DNA of 64,000 bases. It comes from Magnetococcales bacterium. GTDB taxonomy: Bacteria > Pseudomonadota > Magnetococcia > Magnetococcales > UBA8363. A program made the translations under genes and the position numbers. The notes under the pieces are model-generated. The model did no database searches and was not told the origin of the DNA. It saw only the letters and a list, made by a program, of their open reading frames with translations. The stretch's first letter is position 1, and the number at the start of each line of letters is the position of its first letter. The stretch spans positions 186,001 to 250,000 of the forward strand of contig JADGCV010000001.1 of NCBI GenBank assembly GCA_015228815.1, given 5' to 3'. Shown here in pieces: positions 53,100-60,819 of the stretch.

Positions 53100-54818
53100 T
53101 CAATGGTCAAGAAGCCAACGGGTCAGGAAAAGACGCGCCCGGGCATCACTGGTGATGGCGTGCATCAGGGCATGGGGGCTTGTGGCGGAACGTACACATT
53201 CATCGTAACGCTCGCCGTTCCAGGCTCGATGAGCCGCAAGCAGCCGGTGGTCCATCCGCTGAAGTGCCGCCCGAAGCGGGTCGGCATGCCATCGACGCCA
53301 TACCTGGTCTCCATCCTCGAACACGTTTCCCATCCAAAGATGAATGGCACCGAACACCGTCACCGTTCCATCCCGCCAGATCATGGGATCGGTATCGAAG
53401 GGTTCGACAACCACCTCCTTTCCATCGAGCCATCCTTCCAACAACCGCCCCTCATGAACATATTCGCCGCGCTCCATAAGCCTGGCACGGCCCATGGCAT
53501 CGATACAGGAACTGAAAAAATAAAACGTCATCTTACCAGAGGTGCCCATGAGGGTGACCTGGGCCTCGCGAATCACGCCACCCTGTTTGCCGGGGTGGCC
53601 AGGATATTCCTTGAGGCGGGGTGAGGTCTGCCATTGGATGTCCGTCACCGCCCAACCACGTCGTTCAAGTTCATCGTTCAAACGACCCCACACTCCCTTC
53701 TGAAAAAGGCGGGTTGAAAAATTTAATATGTTTTGCTTGTGAATCAGAGAGACCGAACAATCCGCCCGCTCCCCCTGGGCCAAAAGCAGCCGGGCAACAT
53801 GGGCCACGGGAATCCGCTCCTTGAGGGCGCCATGCCGATCGGCAATCATTTCCTGATGATATTCATCAAAACTGATCTGCACCTGGACCCGGGCAGGGGC
53901 AAAGGAGGAGGGCCTTCGATCCAGGGCGCGATACAACCCGGCGAAAAATTGTCGGGCCGCCTCCCGGGAATGCGCCAGCCGTGCATTGAGAAGGATGGCA
54001 AACGTTTCCACCCGATCCATGGTGGCAATCGCCTGATGAAACAGCTCAAGATCAGGCGTCAAATCGCCACCGGTAAACAAAAGATTGCGTCCCCGGCGAT
54101 TGATGGCCGCCAACAACGGAGCGCTTTCGTGAACAGTTTTCATCGGTGGCCGCCAGATGAACATGCAGTGGCGACAGGATTCGGGGCAGGAAAACCTGGG
54201 AACGAAACCCATCTTGTCCCAACAGGGTACCGGACGATCAAGATGGATCAAGCCATCCACCAAGGCGATTCGTTCGCGATCATCGGCCCCGCCCACGGCG
54301 TTCAAGATTTCCTTTTCCCTGGCGCCGACGCGACGCACCTCCTGTTGACGATCACGGGCAAAGCCGCCAAGCCGACGCCACCGGTCCGCCAACTCCGCGA
54401 CGAATCGCTCCAGTTCTCCCGGTTCGTCCATGCCCGAAATGGCAATGTCGCCAATCGGCAACCGGTTCCGCCGTTCCAGGAACCAGCGGATCAGCGTGGC
54501 ATCCTCGTCCCACGGCGCCGCCTCCAGCAGCCAGGAGGAAACAGGCGGGGAAAGGCCGGCGGTATCGATAAACCGCGCAACCCAAGGCCGATACAAAGAA
54601 TGAACTTCCCGTTCCAACCAACGGCGGGCATACACCAATCCCAGGATCACCCCTTCCTTTTCCGAAAGGTGCCGGACAAAGTGACGTCGCGCCGCCACCA
54701 GACGGTTTCCGTGCCACTGAATATACGGGTCCAAGAGTGTCGGAACAATTGTGGGGGTCGGAGAAAAATCATTCCAACCGGACCCATCTTCAATCGTTTT
54801 TCCGTCGATCGTTGCCAA
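53100..54818 (-). CDS. Radical SAM protein of unknown substrate
   Basis: A 572-residue protein. The [4Fe-4S] motif is CPESCRHC (Cys211, 215, 218; CxxxCxxC), followed by LLFTGGDLTPDLELFHQAI, the GGE-like SAM-binding motif. About 200 N-terminal residues of helical sequence precede the radical SAM domain and about 150 follow; no C-terminal SPASM Cys cluster is visible. The start is probably a TTG inside the end of the upstream glycosyltransferase gene (29-base overlap), so the two are translationally coupled. The product is unknown. Confidence 0.85.
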   Translation of the reverse strand: MATIDGKTIEDGSGWNDFSPTPTIVPTLLDPYIQWHGNRLVAARRHFVRHLSEKEGVILGLVYARRWLEREVHSLYRPWVARFIDTAGLSPPVSSWLLEAAPWDEDATLIRWFLERRNRLPIGDIAISGMDEPGELERFVAELADRWRRLGGFARDRQQEVRRVGAREKEILNAVGGADDRERIALVDGLIHLDRPVPCWDKMGFVPRFSCPESCRHCMFIWRPPMKTVHESAPLLAAINRRGRNLLFTGGDLTPDLELFHQAIATMDRVETFAILLNARLAHSREAARQFFAGLYRALDRRPSSFAPARVQVQISFDEYHQEMIADRHGALKERIPVAHVARLLLAQGERADCSVSLIHKQNILNFSTRLFQKGVWGRLNDELERRGWAVTDIQWQTSPRLKEYPGHPGKQGGVIREAQVTLMGTSGKMTFYFFSSCIDAMGRARLMERGEYVHEGRLLEGWLDGKEVVVEPFDTDPMIWRDGTVTVFGAIHLWMGNVFEDGDQVWRRWHADPLRAALQRMDHRLLAAHRAWNGERYDECVRSATSPHALMHAITSDARARLFLTRWLLDH

Positions 54819-55842
54819 TGGTCAAAAATCCCAGACGCAATACGTGAAACATGAACCAGGCACAAACACCCGCAAAGACCTCGGGCAACAGCCATGGCAA
54901 TACCGGCTCAATTCGCCGCTGAAAAAAGGAAAGAAAAACAAAATCCTCCCTACCACCCCTTCCCCGCCGCATGACATCCAATAATAAAAAAATCTGCCAT
55001 ACCGACCGGCGCAATACAGCCCCAACCGCACACCAGCGCCACCACCGCTGTCGATACGTCCGCCCCGTCTCGGATGCCGTCCACAGGCGAAAAAACATCT
55101 CCAACGCCAACCGGCCCGTCCGCCCCTGTTCGCGATACAAACCCGGCGACCCTTCGAGAAAGCCGTGATGATCCACCTCCCAGGCAATCATGATCAAGGC
55201 ATTCAGGATCGCCCGCCGCCACACCCCCTCGGCGATAAACCGGCGCGATGAAGTTCCCAGCCGTCCCGGCAGCAGAATCCAGCGTCCCAAACGGGCCACC
55301 TCCCGCGCCAGGCGCCGTTCTTCCAGAAAGGGATGGGTGGTATCGAAGCCCCCTGTTTCCCTGAAAAAAGAAGGGGTGATCCACAAACCCTGGTCTCCAT
55401 GGATGCATTCATGTCGATCAAGACGACTTTTTTCTTGCCAGAAACGCCACATCCGTCCCTGTTGCACCACAATATCGACAAATTCAATGGCCCAATGGCC
55501 GGCGCTGCGCGGTTCCAAGGCAAGTTGCCGCGTCATGAAATCGCAGGCCTCCTCAAGAAATCGCGGATCGGGCAATCGGGAATCGGCATGGAGAAACAAC
55601 CACTGTTCCCCTCGGGCCACCGCGACCGCAGCATTCATCTGCACCCCTCGTCCCGGTGGCGAGGAGACCACACACCATCCCTTCCGCCGCGCCAGCGCCA
55701 GCGAATCATCCCGTGATCCACCATCCGCCACGATGATTTCCAAATCCTTCAACGATTGACGCTCAATGTCCCCGATCAATCGCTCCAGGACGACCGCATC
55801 GTTCAATACCGGAATGATTATTGAGAGTTTAATGCCGATCAT
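54790..55842 (-). CDS. Family 2 glycosyltransferase, TIGR04283-like
   Basis: About 350 residues. LSIIIPVLNDAVVLERLIGD, IIVADGGSRDDSLALARRKG and LFLHADSRLPD are the GT-A nucleotide-sugar signatures (DGGS and HADS as the DxD-like site), as in the radical SAM-associated TIGR04283 group, some members of which are linked to arsenosugar synthesis. A C-terminal membrane tail (VLPWLLPEVFAGVCAWFMFH) is present. It overlaps the radical SAM gene and is the first gene of that set. I start it at MIGIKLSIII (55842); the frame is open 11 codons further. Confidence 0.85.
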   Translation of the reverse strand: MIGIKLSIIIPVLNDAVVLERLIGDIERQSLKDLEIIVADGGSRDDSLALARRKGWCVVSSPPGRGVQMNAAVAVARGEQWLFLHADSRLPDPRFLEEACDFMTRQLALEPRSAGHWAIEFVDIVVQQGRMWRFWQEKSRLDRHECIHGDQGLWITPSFFRETGGFDTTHPFLEERRLAREVARLGRWILLPGRLGTSSRRFIAEGVWRRAILNALIMIAWEVDHHGFLEGSPGLYREQGRTGRLALEMFFRLWTASETGRTYRQRWWRWCAVGAVLRRSVWQIFLLLDVMRRGRGGREDFVFLSFFQRRIEPVLPWLLPEVFAGVCAWFMFHVLRLGFLTIGNDRRKND

Positions 55843-55970
55843 GATATAAAAGGTGTCGGAAAAACAAGCCATCAAAAGGAGGAACGGGCTCTTGAGGGAG
55901 TGAACGGTTACCTTGAGGGGTTGCTCTCAGGGTATTGATTTTCCATTATATTCTTTACCCGAATGGCATC

Positions 55971-56333
55971 ATGTCTTTCATGAAGATTTTCTTGATCCTG
56001 TTGTTCTTTTTCTCTTTGCCACCTCTGGCCTTGGCCGGAGAACCCTCCTCGGGGCGGCTGATCGTCGTCGTCACCCAAGGTTGCCCCTACTGCCAGCAAT
56101 TCAAAGAGACGATCGGTCGGTTTTACCACAAGACCGCCATCGGTCGTCGATTTCCCCTGGTCGAGGTCGATCAATTCAATCCCCCTGCCGAATTCGAAGA
56201 TCTGGCCTGGGAAATTAAATTTCTGCCAACGTTCATCGTTTATAACCGGAATGGAAAAGAAATTGCACGGTTTCGAGGATACCGCGGCGAAGAACCGTTC
56301 TGGGTCGATCTGGAAAAAGCGATCGGTCCATGA
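55971..56333 (+). CDS. Exported thioredoxin-like protein
   Basis: A 120-residue protein with a signal peptide (MSFMKIFLILLFFFSLPPLA then LAGEP) and a thioredoxin-fold domain with the redox motif in VVTQGCPYCQQFKETIGRFY and cis-Pro in KFLPTFIVYNRNG. It is shorter than DsbA and closer to the periplasmic TlpA/DsbE or SoxW-like group. It is divergent from the glycosyltransferase gene and 59 bases before ftsY. Its partner protein is not evident. Confidence 0.85.
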   Translation: MSFMKIFLILLFFFSLPPLALAGEPSSGRLIVVVTQGCPYCQQFKETIGRFYHKTAIGRRFPLVEVDQFNPPAEFEDLAWEIKFLPTFIVYNRNGKEIARFRGYRGEEPFWVDLEKAIGP

Positions 56334-56392
56334 AAAATGAAAATGCATGGGGCCAAAGCCCTGTTTCATGACCCAGGGAAAAGAGACGTGGA

Positions 56393-57292
56393 ATGTCATT
56401 GTTCGAGCGATTGAAAATTGGTTTGACCAAAACCCGTGAACGATTTTCCCGGGGTGTGGACGATCTGTTCAAGGGAGGAGGAAGCGGCGAGGAATTGTTC
56501 GAGGATCTGGAAGGTTTGTTGATCACTTCCGATTTTGGTCTGGAAACCAGCGTCAAGATTATCGAAGAGGTCCGCAAACGCCATCGCGGTCCCCTGGAAC
56601 CCGAGGCATTGCGCAAGGTGTTGCGACAGGTGGTGTTGGAATGGCTGATGCCGCTTCAGGTCGAAGGATCGGCCTGGAACGAAAAACCCCGGGTGATTCT
56701 GGTGGTCGGCGTCAATGGCGTCGGAAAAACCACCACCATCGGCAAACTGGCCCATCATTACCAAATCCAGGGACGCTCCGTCCTCCTGGCGGCGGGAGAT
56801 ACCTTTCGCGCCGCAGCCCTGGAACAACTGCGCCTTTGGGGCGAACGGAGCACCGCCACCGTCATCGCCCAGCAACACGGCGCCGACAGCGCCTCGGTGA
56901 TTCATGACGCCTTCAACGCCGCCAGCGCCCGAGGGTTCGACCTGATGCTCGCCGATACCGCCGGACGATTGCACACAAAAGTCAATCTGATGGAAGAACT
57001 GAAAAAAATAAAAAGGGTTCTCGCCCGCCAAGATACCGGGGCACCCCATGAAGTCTGGCTGGTCCTCGATGCCACCACCGGCCAGAACGCCCACAGCCAG
57101 GTCAAACGTTTCCATGAGGATCTCGGAGTCACCGGATTGATCGTCACCAAACTTGACGGTACCGCCAAGGGAGGCGTCGTCGTCGGCCTGGCGCGAACTT
57201 TCGGTCTGCCAGTCCGGTTCATCGGCGTCGGAGAAGCCATGGATGACCTGCGCCCATTCGATGCCGCCCAATTCGTGGAAGCTCTTTTTTAA
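56393..57292 (+). CDS. ftsY: Signal recognition particle receptor FtsY
   Basis: SRP receptor GTPase that delivers ribosome-nascent chains to the Sec translocon. 299 residues: a four-helix N domain (1-90) and a G domain with P-loop GVNGVGKTTTIGKLA, DTFRAAALEQL, LADTAGRLHTKVNLMEEL, TKLDGTAKGG and GVGEAMDDLRPFDAAQFVEA. The acidic A domain of E. coli FtsY is missing, as in many alphaproteobacteria. AGAGACG precedes the ATG. The murein transglycosylase gene follows directly. Confidence 0.97.
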   Translation: MSLFERLKIGLTKTRERFSRGVDDLFKGGGSGEELFEDLEGLLITSDFGLETSVKIIEEVRKRHRGPLEPEALRKVLRQVVLEWLMPLQVEGSAWNEKPRVILVVGVNGVGKTTTIGKLAHHYQIQGRSVLLAAGDTFRAAALEQLRLWGERSTATVIAQQHGADSASVIHDAFNAASARGFDLMLADTAGRLHTKVNLMEELKKIKRVLARQDTGAPHEVWLVLDATTGQNAHSQVKRFHEDLGVTGLIVTKLDGTAKGGVVVGLARTFGLPVRFIGVGEAMDDLRPFDAAQFVEALF

Positions 57293-57316
57293 ACCTTCGA
57301 CACGCAACGGTCCCGC

Positions 57317-59311
57317 ATGACCATGAACATCACCTTTTTCGGATCCTTTCCCCCCTTGTCACGGATCTTTCCGTCCACCACGGTTTTTTTAATCTTCCTT
57401 TCTTTCGTTCTTGCCCAGCCACTGACGGTCGAGGCATTGTCGGAACGGGAACTGGAACTCTTCCGCAACCATTTTGCCATTCTCGAAGGAGGCGGACCCA
57501 TCGACGAAGTCCTTGACCATTCCTCGTGGCCCAAGGATGAGGGGCTGGCCTCCTATCTGGAAATGGAACTGCTGTATCACCCCCGTCACGAAACAACCCT
57601 GCCGCGTCTGATCGGGTTTCTCGAACGTTGGCCCAACCATGCGCAGAAAAAACACCTGGAAAAAATGGTCGAGGTCCGCATCGCCCACGCCGAACCGGAA
57701 CACAAGGTTCTGGCCTGGTACGACCGTCATCCCCCGGTCACCAAGGCGGGACGGGTTTACTACGTGCAACTGCTCCTCGCCAATCAACGGGTCTCCGAAG
57801 CACAACCCCTGTGGCGGGAACTTTATCTGGAAGGGGTTTCATTTCCCGAAGACCTGATCCGAATCACCGCCCCGTTCGAGCAAAAACTGGGGACGGCGGA
57901 AAAAGAAAAACGGGCCCACAACATGATCCTCAAAGGTAATCGCGAACCGCTGAAAAAGTTTATCGAAGGCTTTCCAAAAAATCGCCGTGACTACTTCCTG
58001 GCCCTCGACGCCGCCACCGCCGGCGATGAAAAACTGTTCGCCAAATACCATGCCCGTCTGGAAAAGAAAGAGGCCATGAGCCCGGCGATCTGGTACGCCC
58101 GAATGGAATGGCTGCGCAGTCATGGATCGACGACACGGGTCCATAAAATGCTTCTGGGACGGGAAGGGACCTACCTTGACGTCGATGACCGCTGTGCCCT
58201 CCGTTTTCGCCTGGGCCGAACCTTCTACAACGACAATCGCCTCGCCGAAGCCTTTGAACTCCTGAACCGCAATGTCATGGAAAAAGGGGCGCAACTGGAG
58301 GATTCGGTATGGCTCGCTGCCTGGACCGCCCACCGGTTGAAAAAAGAAAAACGGGCCCTGGAACTTTTCAAACTCCTGGGCACCGAAGCCAAAACCGACC
58401 ACCGCCGCGCCCAGGGGGCCTGGTGGGCCGCTGAACTCTCGAAAACAAACGAGGAAAAAAGAAAGTGGATTCAGCAGGCAGCCCGTTATCCCGACAATTT
58501 CTACGGCCTGATCGCCCTGGAAACCCGCGATGGCGGCCTGCCCGGTCTGCAAGATCCACCCCTTGCCTGTTCCATTCTTCAACAATCCCACATTCAGAAC
58601 GACATGCAACGAATGCATCATTTACGTGCCGTCGGACGTAATTTCTACAACGGCGCGGAAATCGACGCCCTGGCGCAACGATACCATCTGAAACAGGAGG
58701 ACCGGTTGTGCCTTGCCCATGCCACCGGTGCCTATGATTATGGTTTAAAACTGGCGCGGGAAATGAAAGGTTCGGATTTCTATCACTGGTCGAGCCTCTA
58801 TCCCCTGCCACACTGGAAACCGATGGTCGGATGGGATTTGGATCCCGCATTGATCTGGGGAATCGCCCGTCAGGAAAGCGTGTTCTTTCCCCGGGCCAAA
58901 TCGAGCGCCAATGCCCGTGGTCTTCTTCAGCTCATGCCCGCCACCGCCGAGGAACAGGCGCGAAAAAGTTCCCTTCCCCCCTCCAATCCCAACCGTCTCC
59001 ACGACCCCGCCTACAACCTTTCCCTGGGACAGGCCTACATGAAACGGATGCTTCAGGCCTTCGATGGCGACCTGGTGCTGGCCCTGTGCGGTTACAACGC
59101 CGGACCGGGACGGGGAAAGAATTGGAGCGAGCGGCGGCGCAACGAACCAACGCTGACCTTCATCGAAAACATTCCGTTCAACGAAACCAAAAACTATGTC
59201 AAACTGGTGATCGGTGGCGTGGTTTATTATCAACTGCGCATATATGGCAAAGGCTCGATCCTCTCTCTTATCGATCAGGGAGAACCTGGCCCAGGAAAGT
59301 TTCAAAAGTAA
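57317..59311 (+). CDS. slt: Soluble lytic murein transglycosylase
   Basis: Periplasmic enzyme that cleaves peptidoglycan to 1,6-anhydro-muropeptides. 664 residues: a hydrophobic export signal (STTVFLIFLSFVLAQPLTV), a long alpha-helical superhelical (U-shaped) domain to about 480, a linker, and the catalytic SLT domain with the acid in IWGIARQESVFFPRAKSSAN, GLLQLMPATAEEQ and ALCGYNAGPGRGKNW. It matches Slt70 in size and order. The gene ends just before the 26-bp-stem repeat at 59318-59373. Confidence 0.94.
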   Translation: MTMNITFFGSFPPLSRIFPSTTVFLIFLSFVLAQPLTVEALSERELELFRNHFAILEGGGPIDEVLDHSSWPKDEGLASYLEMELLYHPRHETTLPRLIGFLERWPNHAQKKHLEKMVEVRIAHAEPEHKVLAWYDRHPPVTKAGRVYYVQLLLANQRVSEAQPLWRELYLEGVSFPEDLIRITAPFEQKLGTAEKEKRAHNMILKGNREPLKKFIEGFPKNRRDYFLALDAATAGDEKLFAKYHARLEKKEAMSPAIWYARMEWLRSHGSTTRVHKMLLGREGTYLDVDDRCALRFRLGRTFYNDNRLAEAFELLNRNVMEKGAQLEDSVWLAAWTAHRLKKEKRALELFKLLGTEAKTDHRRAQGAWWAAELSKTNEEKRKWIQQAARYPDNFYGLIALETRDGGLPGLQDPPLACSILQQSHIQNDMQRMHHLRAVGRNFYNGAEIDALAQRYHLKQEDRLCLAHATGAYDYGLKLAREMKGSDFYHWSSLYPLPHWKPMVGWDLDPALIWGIARQESVFFPRAKSSANARGLLQLMPATAEEQARKSSLPPSNPNRLHDPAYNLSLGQAYMKRMLQAFDGDLVLALCGYNAGPGRGKNWSERRRNEPTLTFIENIPFNETKNYVKLVIGGVVYYQLRIYGKGSILSLIDQGEPGPGKFQK

Positions 59312-59317
59312 TAAGAT

Positions 59318-59373
59318 ATTGAAAGAAAAAAGGGGTCTGGGGGATTTCCCCCAGACCCCTTTTTTCTTTCAAT
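59318..59373. repeat. Dispersed repeat (copy E): perfect 26-bp stem, bidirectional terminator
   Basis: Left arm 59318-59343 and right arm 59348-59373 are perfectly complementary around an ATTT loop; A and T runs flank a GGGGTCTGGGGG core. It lies between the convergent slt and DUF2784 genes and supplies the TGA stop of the latter (59369-59371). Palindromic copy of the family also seen at 22606, 52334-52766 and 59788. Confidence 0.9.
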
Positions 59374-59749
59374 AATTCCGATACCGACGCCACACCCAGA
59401 GATAGATCATCCCGTTGAAAACCAGAACAACCACCCCCAGGACCGTAAATCCCCAGGTGGGAAAACCGCCAGAAAACCAATAATCGGGGTAGATCAGGGG
59501 TAGGACCCAATGTTCGACAAAGCTGGTCGCATACCCCGCCTCCCGTCCCATCCGGCGCAAATCGTTTTCCAAATAGGTCAGCGGACAAATCACCCCCGCC
59601 AACTCAACGAACATCCCCCACACCACGCTCGGCAGATGGAGCCAACGCACCACCGGCCAACGTGGCACCAACATCCCCCCAAAAAGAACAAAGGTCACAA
59701 ATATAAGGTGGAGACAGACAACACCATCTGCCAACAATCGGTAGATCAT
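59369..59749 (-). CDS. DUF2784 membrane protein
   Basis: A 126-residue membrane protein of the DUF2784 family. Helices: LADGVVCLHLIFVTFVLFGG, LPSVVWGMFVELAGVICPLT and WGFTVLGVVVLVFNGMIYLW; PLTYLENDLRR is the family signature. The start is probably MIYRLLADG (59749), with a GTG five codons upstream. Its last codons and stop lie inside repeat copy E, so the C-terminus may have been set by repeat insertion. Role unknown. Confidence 0.87.
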   Translation of the reverse strand: MIYRLLADGVVCLHLIFVTFVLFGGMLVPRWPVVRWLHLPSVVWGMFVELAGVICPLTYLENDLRRMGREAGYATSFVEHWVLPLIYPDYWFSGGFPTWGFTVLGVVVLVFNGMIYLWVWRRYRNY

Positions 59750-59787
59750 TCGATCCCAGATCACTCGGAAACAGAATGCCTTTCAGG

Positions 59788-59875
59788 TAAAAAACCAAAA
59801 CCCTGGGGGCAATCCCCCAGACCCCTTTTTTCTTTTAATAATTCTGAATCCAGGAGAGGTACCTAAATAGTTACA
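59788..59875 (-). repeat. Dispersed hairpin repeat (copy F)
   Basis: AAAAAACCAAAACCCTGGGG leads into a 7-bp hairpin (59803-59809 with 59814-59820, CAAT loop), then a CCCCTTTTTT run and the outer end GAGGTACCTAAATAGTTACA, like the end at 52748-52766 of the palindrome. It lies downstream of the gene at 59877-60122 and upstream of the DUF2784 gene. Confidence 0.8.
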
Positions 59876-59876
59876 T

Positions 59877-60122
59877 TTATCCTTTCCATTCACCCGCCAG
59901 AGCCTCCTCGGAATGACGCGCATAAACCCGCCACGCCGCCATGGGCAACTCCATGATCCGGTCATCGGCAACAGCAGCCAAGCGTTCCGGATTGGCCAAG
60001 TCAACCGTCATCGCACCACTACCATCCAACGCCGAAATAAAACGGAGCACCAAACCACTCGGTAGATGTGTCGCCGTCCGGCCCACAAGATCCACCCGCC
60101 ACTCATCGTCTTCCTCCACCAT
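59877..60122 (-). CDS. Hypothetical protein downstream of mucR
   Basis: An 81-residue soluble protein, MVEEDDEWRVDLVGRTATHL, that looks like a small beta-rich domain. AGGGGAG lies eight bases before the ATG, and the gene follows mucR by 20 bases, so they are probably co-transcribed. Its stop is right at the end of repeat copy F. No family recognised. Confidence 0.65.
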   Translation of the reverse strand: MVEEDDEWRVDLVGRTATHLPSGLVLRFISALDGSGAMTVDLANPERLAAVADDRIMELPMAAWRVYARHSEEALAGEWKG

Positions 60123-60142
60123 TCCATCGACTCCCCTTGCCC

Positions 60143-60586
60143 TCAGGATTCAACCCGCTCCCCAAGCCGGGTCTCCTTGGCCAGTTGCCGCCGTTTCTCC
60201 GAATAGGCCGGGGCGACCATGGGAAAATTGGCATCAAGATGAAACAAACGGCGATAGGTATTGATGTCCATCCCATGGCTGCGCGACAAATGACCCTTCA
60301 TCGCCTTGAGCTCCTTGCCGCAGATCAAACAGACTACCGCATTTTCGGAAACCGCATTTGCCGGATCGACAAATGGTTTGAATTCCGCCATCCCCGGCTG
60401 CGACTTCCTGACCCGTTCCCCCAATTCCTCGGCCAGCTCCTCCCTTCCCGGCAAGGGTCCCGACTCATCGGACAACAGGGAAAGGGTCCGGTGAACCGAT
60501 TGAATCAAATTGGGTATTTCCACTGCCGGAATTTCATTATTTGCAACATACGCCTGTACGATTTCCGCGGTGAATTTCAAATTCAT
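60143..60586 (-). CDS. mucR: MucR/Ros-family zinc-finger transcriptional regulator
   Basis: A 147-residue regulator of the MucR/Ros family, which in alphaproteobacteria controls exopolysaccharide, motility and other surface traits. The zinc site is CLICGKELKAMKGHLSRSHG (Cys2-His2 type), followed by MDINTYRRLFHL and a basic tail. I start it at MNLKFTAEIVQAYVA (60586), with AAGGAA upstream; the longer frame adds 29 unlike residues. These proteins bind AT-rich DNA and often their own promoter; the AT-rich gap upstream (60587-60819) would suit that. Confidence 0.92.
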   Translation of the reverse strand: MNLKFTAEIVQAYVANNEIPAVEIPNLIQSVHRTLSLLSDESGPLPGREELAEELGERVRKSQPGMAEFKPFVDPANAVSENAVVCLICGKELKAMKGHLSRSHGMDINTYRRLFHLDANFPMVAPAYSEKRRQLAKETRLGERVES

Positions 60587-60724
60587 TGTCTGGTTCCTTG
60601 CCGAGCGGTGATGTTCCATTTTTCTACTGTGCAATTTACTTATAACGTCACTCTCAGCAATTTTGCCGCTCATGTCAACAAATATTCTCTGTTCACCACC
60701 TGGAACAAAACAAGAAAGGCGTAC

Positions 60725-60748
60725 ATTTTCCGCATGTTATCGGAAAAT
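60725..60748. promoter_or_regulatory. 8-bp inverted repeat in the AT-rich gap upstream of mucR
   Basis: ATTTTCCG (60725-60732) and CGGAAAAT (60741-60748) around an 8-base spacer, in the AT-rich gap between mucR and the MCP-hemerythrin gene. It could be an operator for mucR; function inferred from position only. Confidence 0.35.
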
Positions 60749-60819
60749 TTCAGAAATAAATTCTTGTTCGTTAACAATTTTTCCCGCTCCCGCCTTTTGA
60801 ACGGGAACGAATCCTCGAA

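Noticed and set aside
53100-54818. Assigning the radical SAM gene as arsS of arsenosugar synthesis
   Set aside because: The neighbouring glycosyltransferase is of the type linked to that pathway, but this protein is 572 residues with a long N-terminus and lacks arsM or other ars genes nearby.
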